From an uncultured Bacteroides sp. (GTDB lineage: Bacteria > Bacteroidota > Bacteroidia > Bacteroidales > Bacteroidaceae): a DNA stretch of 8,227 bases. The position numbers were made by a program, and so were the translations under genes. Numbering within the stretch: the stretch's first letter is position 1; each line of letters starts with the position of its first letter. Of the stretch, positions 1 through 6,280 are shown piece after piece. A model generated the notes under the pieces. It was not told where the DNA came from. It searched no databases and saw nothing but the letters and a program-made list of their open reading frames with translations. The DNA lies in contig NZ_CAJUHF010000083.1 of the NCBI RefSeq assembly GCF_910585845.1, positions 1 to 8,227 of the forward strand. The letters are read 5' to 3'.

Positions 1-195
1 TATCTATAGGGCAGGTTCATGAGAAAATTTTAAAAAAGTGATAAAGTCAGGAAGATATTTCACCATAAACACCTGTATACTATATAATTAACGGATGGGT
101 GAAAGATGTGAGGGATGAAAGACGACATTTGATTTCTATTGTTATTTTAGTTCGGGGGAATGTATCGCACCATACAAAGAAGTAATGCTGGACAT
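1..195. other. Non-coding left end of window
   Basis: I see no credible gene, RNA or promoter here. The stretch is AT-rich and has stops in all frames. The only local structure is a purine-rich imperfect direct repeat near 95-120, where GGGTGAAAG is followed six bases later by GGGATGAAAG. The last bases (180-187, AAGTAATG) are an inverted copy of part of the tandem array that follows. The gene to the left lies outside the window. Confidence 0.6.
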
Positions 196-319
196 CATTA
201 CATTACTTGTTATGCTTCATTACATTACTTGTTATGCTTCATTACATTACTTGTTATGCTCCATTACATTACTTGTTATGCTCCATTACATTACTTGTTA
301 TGCTCCATTACAAGTAATG
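196..319. repeat. 22-bp tandem repeat array, five copies with inverted ends
   Basis: Five consecutive 22-bp units begin at 196, 218, 240, 262 and 284. The unit is CATTACATTACTTGTTATGC followed by TT in copies 1-2 and TC in copies 3-5; apart from that last base the copies are identical. A sixth copy begins at 306 but after CATTAC turns into an inverted piece, AAGTAATG (312-319). The same octamer also lies just left of the array (180-187). The right end can fold into a perfect 10-bp stem, 288-297 with 311-320, around a 13-base loop; the left end can form an 8-bp stem, 180-187 with 201-208, also with a 13-base loop. The near-perfect identity suggests recent copy-number change by slippage or recombination. 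Function is unknown; a variable-number repeat or a protein-binding array are both possible. Confidence 0.93.
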
Positions 320-414
320 TTATGAGATATAAGATATAATGTAATTCTATTGAATCCGACAACGGATAATGTGATAAATCAAGAAGATCATAAGGCTTAC
401 CATTGCAAAAGAAA
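320..414. other. Non-coding spacer between the two repeat arrays
   Basis: About 95 AT-rich bases with no gene, RNA or promoter that I can support. There is a trivial short repeat (AGATATA twice near 324-337). A minus-strand reading frame spans 291-512, but it runs through both arrays, whose 22-bp period is not a multiple of three, and looks non-coding. Confidence 0.5.
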
Positions 415-540
415 ATAGTCTCATGGGATAAAAAAAATGATCTCACGAGATGAAAAATTTCGTCCCGTGAGATGAAAAAATCAGTCTCATGAGACGAAAA
501 AAAACGTCCCATGAGACGAAAATGAATGTCTCACGGGACG
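415..540. repeat. Six-copy array of 10-bp palindromes at exact 22-bp spacing
   Basis: Six imperfect palindromes of form TCYCRYGRGA start at 419, 441, 463, 485, 507 and 529, each exactly 22 bp after the last. The copies are TCTCATGGGA, TCTCACGAGA, TCCCGTGAGA, TCTCATGAGA, TCCCATGAGA and TCTCACGGGA. Between cores lies an A-rich spacer, usually GAAAA or longer. Within the core every difference is a transition (C/T or A/G); the spacers vary freely in sequence but keep their length. Fixed spacing near two helical turns would put all the palindromes on one face of the DNA, as expected for cooperative protein binding. Read on the minus strand, each core is followed by a T-run, so the array might instead act as a series of weak terminators for the nuclease gene, whose stop codon lies 25 bp away. 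Neither role is proven. Confidence 0.92.
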
Positions 541-563
541 AATTTCAAGTCGTTATGGTCTTC

Positions 564-1895
564 TTACCAAGCCCAATCGTTCACATCGTATGCACTCTCT
601 ACCTTAGATTCTATCGCATCAGGCAGATTACAGAAAAAGTCGATACCCGTTTCCTGTTCCAACTTGTCGATGCTGACTGCATATTTTTGCATAACATCTA
701 CCGGAATCTTATCGCCATATTCATATCCATAATCATCCCGGTGTTCTATCCAAAAACCTATAGCTTGAAACGAACCGTTCTTTTCAGCCAATACAGCCAT
801 ATAGTAATACTTAGGACAAGCCAGACCATGAATGGTACGCCCTTCGGCATCGGTTTGAGGAAATACGCCATCGTTACCTTTCTTCTCACCTGTATAATTG
901 ACAAGCAATTGGTTCAAAGCTCCACCCTTAGTCACATAGAGCTTATCAAACGATCTCCTGCCCCAACTCCTGACACGATTCTCGAATGCAGCCCAAAAAC
1001 CACCATTAAAAGAATTGAACTGCGGACTCATATTACTGTAATAGAAAGTTTGCCGATTTGCCGTCCCAGCGTATACACGATCTTCGGAAGCACAGAGATG
1101 TCCGCGATCAAAACCGTCGTTACGGTGATGATCATTATTTGTCTGCATATCTTTAGGCAGTTGCGGATCCACATCCCAAGCTTCAGTTCTGTTTACACTG
1201 TTCTTTCTTGTGGTTTCATCAAAAACAAAAGCTACCCAAGCGGCATGTTTGGCAGTAGCATCCCACTCCAATGCATAGTTCAACACATTCTTGTTGTTAA
1301 CCGATACAGTATGCTCTACATAATAGTTATCCGGATTTAGATGAGGAATAGAGTAATCGGTAACGTATTCTTTGCCCTCTACAGCTTGATTAGCATTGAC
1401 GTTGACAATAGCTTCGCGCGAAGAAACAAGATACTCCACACCAACACGGTTTCCATCAATATAAGCTATACGTAATTTAATATAAGTATATTCTTTCTCG
1501 GCCGTGTAGCGTATCCAGTAAACTGTTTCCTCAGTCACTGTTCCCCACTCTTTCCAATCAGACAATGTAGAAAAAGCAGGCATCGCATCCAAACGTTTCA
1601 CTGCATCACATACTGCAAACGAATAAGACTCACCTACTATTTTCTTATCCTTAATATAAAGGACAGATTCCAATCCTTCCGGTTTCAGCACTCCTTCTCC
1701 AATCACATTATCTTCATATCCCAACATAACCAATTGCAAAGAGCCTTTTTCTGTCGTTCCAATCACTTTCTCTTCGGGAAGCGGGCTGGGTTGTTCTGGA
1801 GTTGGTTCCCCCAAGATAGGGTCGTCTGTACCGCAAGCTACACATAAGCACAACACACAGAAGATGCTTATAATTTGTCTCAACATATTTTTCAT
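564..1895 (-). CDS. Secreted lipoprotein, DNA/RNA non-specific endonuclease (DRGH/NUC family)
   Basis: Predicted 443-residue lipoprotein that would cut DNA and RNA outside the cell or at the cell surface. Residues 1-20 form a lipoprotein signal peptide ending LCVA, with lipidated Cys21 followed by GTDD; acidic residues just after the Cys are typical of surface-exported Bacteroidota lipoproteins. A proline-rich linker (about 31-41) leads to an N-terminal domain of unknown function (about 47-180). The nuclease domain covers about 195-430. It has the family's DRGH motif (263-266, catalytic His266), then NMSPQ (288-292) and NGGFWAAFE (297-305), where Asn297 and Glu305 match the Mg-site region of Serratia-type nucleases. 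Length is greater than the minimal family because of the extra domain. I chose the Met that starts the signal peptide; an in-frame Met 26 codons upstream sits inside a terminator hairpin and would bury the signal peptide. It is the last gene of the receptor-lipoprotein cluster. Family assignment is firm; nutritional or defensive role is inference. Confidence 0.93.
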   Translation of the reverse strand: MKNMLRQIISIFCVLCLCVACGTDDPILGEPTPEQPSPLPEEKVIGTTEKGSLQLVMLGYEDNVIGEGVLKPEGLESVLYIKDKKIVGESYSFAVCDAVKRLDAMPAFSTLSDWKEWGTVTEETVYWIRYTAEKEYTYIKLRIAYIDGNRVGVEYLVSSREAIVNVNANQAVEGKEYVTDYSIPHLNPDNYYVEHTVSVNNKNVLNYALEWDATAKHAAWVAFVFDETTRKNSVNRTEAWDVDPQLPKDMQTNNDHHRNDGFDRGHLCASEDRVYAGTANRQTFYYSNMSPQFNSFNGGFWAAFENRVRSWGRRSFDKLYVTKGGALNQLLVNYTGEKKGNDGVFPQTDAEGRTIHGLACPKYYYMAVLAEKNGSFQAIGFWIEHRDDYGYEYGDKIPVDVMQKYAVSIDKLEQETGIDFFCNLPDAIESKVESAYDVNDWAW

Positions 1896-1925
1896 ACAGT
1901 CTTCATTTTTGTGAGTCTCAATTTT

Positions 1926-1933
1926 CAAAAATA
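1926..1933 (-). promoter_or_regulatory. Possible -7 element for the nuclease gene
   Basis: On the minus strand this reads TATTTTTG, matching the Bacteroides -7 consensus TAnnTTTG, about 30 bases upstream of the nuclease start and just beyond a terminator hairpin. No TTTG -33 element is found at the usual distance. Such an octamer is common by chance in AT-rich DNA, so this is a weak call, supported mainly by its position. Confidence 0.3.
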
Positions 1934-1947
1934 ATAGTTTAGAACCT

Positions 1948-1982
1948 AAAAAGGGGCGACACTTGATGAGCATCGCCCCTTT
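1948..1982 (-). terminator. Intrinsic terminator or attenuator between lipoprotein and nuclease genes
   Basis: On the minus strand a perfect 10-bp stem (AAAGGGGCGA with TCGCCCCTTT), with a 13-base loop (1960-1972), is followed by a run of five T. It lies 21 bases after the lipoprotein stop codon. It should end or reduce transcription from the receptor promoter, leaving the nuclease to read-through or to its own promoter. Confidence 0.8.
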
Positions 1983-2003
1983 CTTACTATTATGAGTTAT
2001 CTA

Positions 2004-3320
2004 TTATTGAGCTACCGGATCGGACACCTTTTCATATTTACCGTTTTCCATATTATACATGAAAGCCATAGCATAAGTTCCATTACCACGACCTCCATAA
2101 ACAGCATATGATACAACATAGCTGATACCCGGATCAGGTACTGTGATATGCAGAGGCAAAACCAGTTCAGCGATACCCCAAGCCAAGCGCTCATCCATGA
2201 TCGACTGAAGTTCTTCATCGCTCTTGCCATCATACTCGCCATTAATATTATAATAGTTTCTCCAAGTATTGTACGCGTTATTAACGTTTGGATAGTATGT
2301 AGAAACACCAAAATAATACTCTTCCGTATCATACTTGGTACTCTTATATTCAGGCTTGTTCTTCAAAGACCAATCCAACAGAACTTCATAATCTTCTTGT
2401 GTAAAAGCCACATTCATAGAACCACCCAACAAACGAGTCAATGTCCACGCCGAACCATCGTACAGCATTTCGGCTACTTTCGTAGAGACCTCGCATACAT
2501 CTGCATAAGGATCGAAAGGAGACCATGCAGCACCATCATACTTATAAATGGCGGTCTTATCGGTAGTCTGCTTATTAGCATAATACTTATAAGTCACTCC
2601 ACAGGTCATCCCGGATTCAGTATATGGAAATTTCTGTTTCAAGAAAATAGGAAGATAGAAGTCGACATCCATGTTGGAATCAAAATTATTATATTTTCCA
2701 GGTTGACCACTTTCCGTACCCATGGAATCATAATCCTCATCTTGCAATGTATAGCTACTATCAGGCATAAAAACCTCCAACTCTATTTCATCCCAACCAG
2801 CAGCGGTTTTCTTATATGTTTTGGTCTGATTGGAAACACCACCAGAATAATACTTATAAGTAATGCTCACTGTTTTTCCTTCGGCCAAATTAGCATATTT
2901 CGCTGTACAGAAAGATTTCAAATAAGAGTCCACATCCATATTTGAATCAAAGTTGTTATATTTTCCAGGTTGGCCTTGATCCTCGCCCATGGAGTCATAA
3001 TCGTCATTGGTCAGCGTATACGACACATCGGCAGACTTAAAGCCTTCGGTAATGTCGCCAAACAGCACATTTATCTTGGCAGTAGACCCCTTGTCACAAT
3101 AAGGATACATTTCTGCCAACACACCGGCAATCGCAGTCTGCAACTTTCCCTTATCTGTGAAATATCCTTCTGTTGGATACTTCCCTGTATAATCACCTTC
3201 ATATACCACAACCTCTTTTACTGGATTATCATCGAATCCAGGAAAATTGTCTTCATTATAATCGCAACCTGCCAAAAGAAGCACTGTCGCAAACATACTA
3301 AATATAAAATTCTTATTCAT
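2004..3320 (-). CDS. Tyrosine-rich lipoprotein with duplicated domain, partner of the TonB-dependent receptor
   Basis: A 438-residue predicted surface lipoprotein. The signal peptide ends in the lipobox LLAGC with lipidated Cys19, followed by the acidic stretch DYNED typical of surface-displayed Bacteroidota lipoproteins. After an N-terminal segment (about 30-98) come two copies of an 89-residue module, at 100-188 and 189-277. Each begins SYTL, then has DYDSMG, the shared block QPGKYNNFDSNMDVD, a YL motif, a TYKYY strand and a G-W pair. The C-terminal part (about 300-432) has a similar order (DYE, many Tyr, YAVYGG, YNMENGKYE) and may be a diverged third copy. Tyr and Asp/Asn richness suggests an exposed binding protein, but I recognise no catalytic motif and it is not SusD-like. 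It starts 22 bp after the receptor stop codon, so the two are one transcript. Function is inferred: a surface ligand-binding partner of the receptor. Confidence 0.88.
   Translation of the reverse strand: MNKNFIFSMFATVLLLAGCDYNEDNFPGFDDNPVKEVVVYEGDYTGKYPTEGYFTDKGKLQTAIAGVLAEMYPYCDKGSTAKINVLFGDITEGFKSADVSYTLTNDDYDSMGEDQGQPGKYNNFDSNMDVDSYLKSFCTAKYANLAEGKTVSITYKYYSGGVSNQTKTYKKTAAGWDEIELEVFMPDSSYTLQDEDYDSMGTESGQPGKYNNFDSNMDVDFYLPIFLKQKFPYTESGMTCGVTYKYYANKQTTDKTAIYKYDGAAWSPFDPYADVCEVSTKVAEMLYDGSAWTLTRLLGGSMNVAFTQEDYEVLLDWSLKNKPEYKSTKYDTEEYYFGVSTYYPNVNNAYNTWRNYYNINGEYDGKSDEELQSIMDERLAWGIAELVLPLHITVPDPGISYVVSYAVYGGRGNGTYAMAFMYNMENGKYEKVSDPVAQ
2490..3023 (-). repeat. 267-bp in-frame tandem duplication inside the lipoprotein gene
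   Basis: Two adjacent 267-bp units (2757-3023 for residues 100-188 and 2490-2756 for residues 189-277) encode the duplicated module. Similarity is visible in the DNA as well as in the protein, strongest around 2669-2735 against 2936-3002. The ends of each module are more diverged than the DYDSMG to MDVD core. Confidence 0.85.
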
Positions 3321-3342
3321 AATTTTACTTCTTTATTTAGGT

Positions 3343-6057
3343 TTAGAAATTAAACTTCAATCTGATTGAGTAAGTGCGTCCAAAACCGTAAAGCACACGC
3401 GTAGCACTATCCCAATCATGTGTACTGCCATCACGGGCATCAGCTATATACTCTTGGTTGAAAAGGTTGTTCACATTTCCGCTCAACGTGGCGCGTACCT
3501 TTCCAAAATCAAAGGTATAACCTGCGCTCAGATCAAACGTACTATATGACGGAATCTGCCAAGGATCGCTAACTACATACGGAGTATCTTGCGTGGCATC
3601 CCCAATTGCAATATCATAATCTGCATAATTGCGTGCAAAGAAATTCCAATCAGCACTAATGCGCAATCCCTTCATCGGACGAACATTAATACCCAAAGCT
3701 GCTGTGGTCTGCGCAGAGCCACCCACAGAAACATTATCCATTTTTATATTATATTTATACTGCTCTACATTGGTCATATCGGTCACCACCGTACCACCGG
3801 AATTTGCCATAATCTGCCCTTGAGCGTTAAACATATAACCGGAAGCCGTACCATTCCAACGCCAATCACCCCAAGAGAACATACCTGTTACATCCAACCA
3901 GCGCGCAAGTTTGGCTACGAAATCCACTTCCACACCCATGTGATTAGCATTGGCACCCAATAAATTCATCGTCCAACGCTCCTCCGTCTTTGTTTCTTGA
4001 TTGGTATAGAATCCGCCATCATAAAGTGATTTATCAATCCACTTAGTGTAATAAGCATTCACATTTGCAGTAAAGAATCGACTACGGAACCCATATCCTA
4101 ACTCGAATGATATCACCTTTTCATTCTTTGCATCTGGATTGCGTTCATGGGATGTCTGAGAATTGATAAATGTATTATCGAACATCGGGGCACGGCTGAT
4201 GAAACCTGCATTGAAAAAAACGTTGTTCTTTTCATTCAAGTTATAATTCAAACCACCTTTCACATTGCCACCCATATAGTACTCTTTGCTGGATTTGGCC
4301 TTATCACCAGCATAATACAAACGATCCTTACGCCAATAGCTCGTATTGGAAAGTCCACCTGAAACAAAAGCGCTCAACTTATCCAGATTATACTCTAACT
4401 GAGCAAATGCACCTTCGTACATAACAAATCCATCATAGTCACGATAAATAACATCGCCAACCCCCAATTTCTGATTCACAAATTCAGGTCTTTGACCTAA
4501 CGGATTATTTTCCGGACGTACATTCTTACGATTATCAGCATCAACAAAATATTTACCACCAAAAAGATCTGTGATTACATTCTGATGCAGACCTTTGTAA
4601 TAACGGAAGTCGATCCCGCCATAAAAATCAAAGTTTTCGCCAAACTTGGTTGTATATGTGGAAAGCAATCCATACCACATGTGGTTGTTCATAGATTTTG
4701 CCATAATCATTTTTGAACCGGTAGTACTTTGAGTATTCAATGCCTCCACAGCATCATAGTCGAATGTACCATCCGGACAACGGAACTCGGTATTCACCAA
4801 GCCGCTGGAGTTAGTTCCATACCATTTGCTTCTGTGGCTGCGGTCTCCTGTACCACTATAACCATAACCACGACCGATAGAAACATAAGCCGCCGTACTC
4901 AAGCTTGATTTGGCGTCAATCTGCCATAAATGATTAAGCGAAATCTGAGGCTTGTGATATACATTACGTGAAGAATTGAATGCTTGTCCATTGCGATAAC
5001 CAAAAGTTGAATTGTATTTATAAGGACTGTCATCACCCATATAATTCTGTACACGCTGCCACTCTTTGATAGACAAACCATTATTATAATTACGCTGGTT
5101 GTGCCACTGAGGAGCGCCGAAAGCGGTCAAAGATAATTGATGGTTTTCATTAATACGCTTAGCAATGTTGGCAAACCATGTATATCCTTCAAAGTTGGTA
5201 CCCTGTATATAACCACCACCCCATGTCTTTGCACCCAACAGAGTAAATGCCCATCCATCTTTTGACAAACCAGAATTCACAGTGAACAACATTTTGTTAT
5301 AACCATCGTTGCCCATAGCATAAGAAACAGATCCACCTCTCTTAGCTTCTGTACTTTTAGTAATTACATTGATCGAACCACCTACTGACGGTGAAGCCAC
5401 TTTGGAAGCTCCCAAGCCACGTTGCACCTGCATACTACGAGTGACATCGGACATACCAGACCAGTTGGACCAATACACTTTTTGGTTTTCCATACCGTTC
5501 ATCGGCACACCATTTACCATCATTGCTACATTCTCACTCTTAAAACCACGGACATTCACTTTAGCATCTCCATAGCCACCACCATCTTTCGTAGCATATA
5601 CACCCGGAGTAGATTTCAAAATTTCAGGAAATTCCTGCGTACCCAACTTTTCTTCTATGAAAGCCGGTTCAAGAGTAGACACAGCCACCGGAGTTTTACG
5701 AGCAACTGCTATGGATGACGTAATCGTCACGTCTTTCAATATCACCGCATCCGGTTCCATCCGAATAACGCCCAAATCCACCAAGTTACCTTTTGGAGTG
5801 ACCTTTTTCTTCAAGTCTTTGAAACCTACATACTTGAACAGCAAGGTTCCACCTTGTGCAACATTCTGCTTAAAATAACCATCAATATCGGTCACTGTTC
5901 CTTGTGTAGTACCTTCCACCATAACAGCAGCACCTACCAACGGCTCGCCTGTCTCTGAGTCAACAAGCTGACCTTTTACTGTAGTCTGAGCAAATGCCAC
6001 AGCACTAAACACAGACAATACAGCCAACAACAGGAAATGAATTAGATGTCTTTTCAT
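3343..6057 (-). CDS. TonB-dependent outer-membrane receptor with CarboxypepD_reg-like domain
   Basis: A 904-residue outer-membrane receptor that would import a ligand using TonB/ExbBD energy. A signal peptide (1-23, cut after AFA) is followed by a carboxypeptidase-regulatory-like beta-sandwich (about 26-104, with GEPLVGAAVMVEGT and TDIDGYF), a likely TonB box (LKDVTITSS, 107-115), and the plug domain (about 120-235, with LKSTPGVYATKDGGG, VNVRGF, VNGVPMNG and GGSINVITKST). The rest is a 22-strand-type barrel rich in Tyr, Trp and Asn, ending in the aromatic LKFNF signature expected for outer-membrane insertion. There is no N-terminal STN domain, so no anti-sigma signalling is expected, and at 904 residues it is shorter than typical SusC proteins; no susD gene follows. 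The start codon directly begins the signal peptide. First gene of the cluster with the lipoprotein. Ligand is unknown; the downstream nuclease suggests nucleic-acid products, but metals, cofactors or peptides cannot be excluded. Confidence 0.95.
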   Translation of the reverse strand: MKRHLIHFLLLAVLSVFSAVAFAQTTVKGQLVDSETGEPLVGAAVMVEGTTQGTVTDIDGYFKQNVAQGGTLLFKYVGFKDLKKKVTPKGNLVDLGVIRMEPDAVILKDVTITSSIAVARKTPVAVSTLEPAFIEEKLGTQEFPEILKSTPGVYATKDGGGYGDAKVNVRGFKSENVAMMVNGVPMNGMENQKVYWSNWSGMSDVTRSMQVQRGLGASKVASPSVGGSINVITKSTEAKRGGSVSYAMGNDGYNKMLFTVNSGLSKDGWAFTLLGAKTWGGGYIQGTNFEGYTWFANIAKRINENHQLSLTAFGAPQWHNQRNYNNGLSIKEWQRVQNYMGDDSPYKYNSTFGYRNGQAFNSSRNVYHKPQISLNHLWQIDAKSSLSTAAYVSIGRGYGYSGTGDRSHRSKWYGTNSSGLVNTEFRCPDGTFDYDAVEALNTQSTTGSKMIMAKSMNNHMWYGLLSTYTTKFGENFDFYGGIDFRYYKGLHQNVITDLFGGKYFVDADNRKNVRPENNPLGQRPEFVNQKLGVGDVIYRDYDGFVMYEGAFAQLEYNLDKLSAFVSGGLSNTSYWRKDRLYYAGDKAKSSKEYYMGGNVKGGLNYNLNEKNNVFFNAGFISRAPMFDNTFINSQTSHERNPDAKNEKVISFELGYGFRSRFFTANVNAYYTKWIDKSLYDGGFYTNQETKTEERWTMNLLGANANHMGVEVDFVAKLARWLDVTGMFSWGDWRWNGTASGYMFNAQGQIMANSGGTVVTDMTNVEQYKYNIKMDNVSVGGSAQTTAALGINVRPMKGLRISADWNFFARNYADYDIAIGDATQDTPYVVSDPWQIPSYSTFDLSAGYTFDFGKVRATLSGNVNNLFNQEYIADARDGSTHDWDSATRVLYGFGRTYSIRLKFNF

Positions 6058-6115
6058 ACTTCTGCTTTTTGTTAAATAATTGTGTTAATTAAATATTAAA
6101 TACTGTTTTCAGACA

Positions 6116-6123
6116 CAAATATA
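6116..6123 (-). promoter_or_regulatory. Candidate -7 promoter element of the receptor operon
   Basis: Minus-strand TATATTTG matches the Bacteroides -7 consensus TAnnTTTG and would give a leader of about 50 bases before the receptor ATG. No good TTTG -33 element stands at 19-21 bases upstream, so it would be a weak or activator-dependent promoter. No riboswitch-like structure is visible in the short leader. Confidence 0.5.
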
Positions 6124-6201
6124 GCCAATAAGATTTAAATTCATATTAAATATCTGCTACATTTTTTCAAAGTATATAAGGTTTATTGAAACTTTTATAG
6201 C

Positions 6202-6233
6202 AAAAAAGCTCCGCAGGAAATCTGCGGAGCTTT
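6202..6233 (-). terminator. Intrinsic terminator of ettA
   Basis: A perfect 12-bp stem, AAAGCTCCGCAG (6205-6216) with CTGCGGAGCTTT (6222-6233), closes a five-base loop. On the minus strand it runs into six T (6207-6202). It lies about 50 bases past the ettA stop codon and separates ettA from the receptor operon. Confidence 0.93.
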
Positions 6234-6280
6234 CTATTTGTCACAAAAACATTGCTTATGCTGTCACTTCTTTACGATTA

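Noticed and set aside
15..24. An outlying copy of the TCTCATGAGA palindrome (TTCATGAGA followed by A-rich sequence)
   Set aside because: Only a partial match, not in 22-bp register with the array; easily due to chance.
291..512. Minus-strand 73-residue reading frame through the repeat arrays
   Set aside because: Composed largely of repeat sequence whose 22-bp period changes frame each copy; no recognisable start signal or domain.
196..540. CRISPR array
   Set aside because: In the first array the 22-bp units are directly adjacent with no unique spacers; in the second the repeated core is only 10 bp with about 12-bp A-rich spacers; no cas genes are present.
489..1340. Long plus-strand reading frame opposite the nuclease gene
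   Set aside because: A shadow of the minus-strand coding region; the nuclease frame has a signal peptide and catalytic motifs, this one has none.
1896..1973. N-terminal extension of the nuclease to an upstream Met
   Set aside because: It would place 26 residues before a clear lipoprotein signal peptide, and its ATG lies within the stem of the terminator hairpin.
3343..6057. SusC of a SusCD glycan-utilisation pair
   Set aside because: The receptor is shorter than typical SusC and the following lipoprotein lacks SusD-like helical-repeat features; no glycan enzymes are nearby.
6058..6130. Cobalamin or other riboswitch upstream of the receptor
   Set aside because: The predicted leader is only about 50 AT-rich bases, too short, and shows no conserved riboswitch core.
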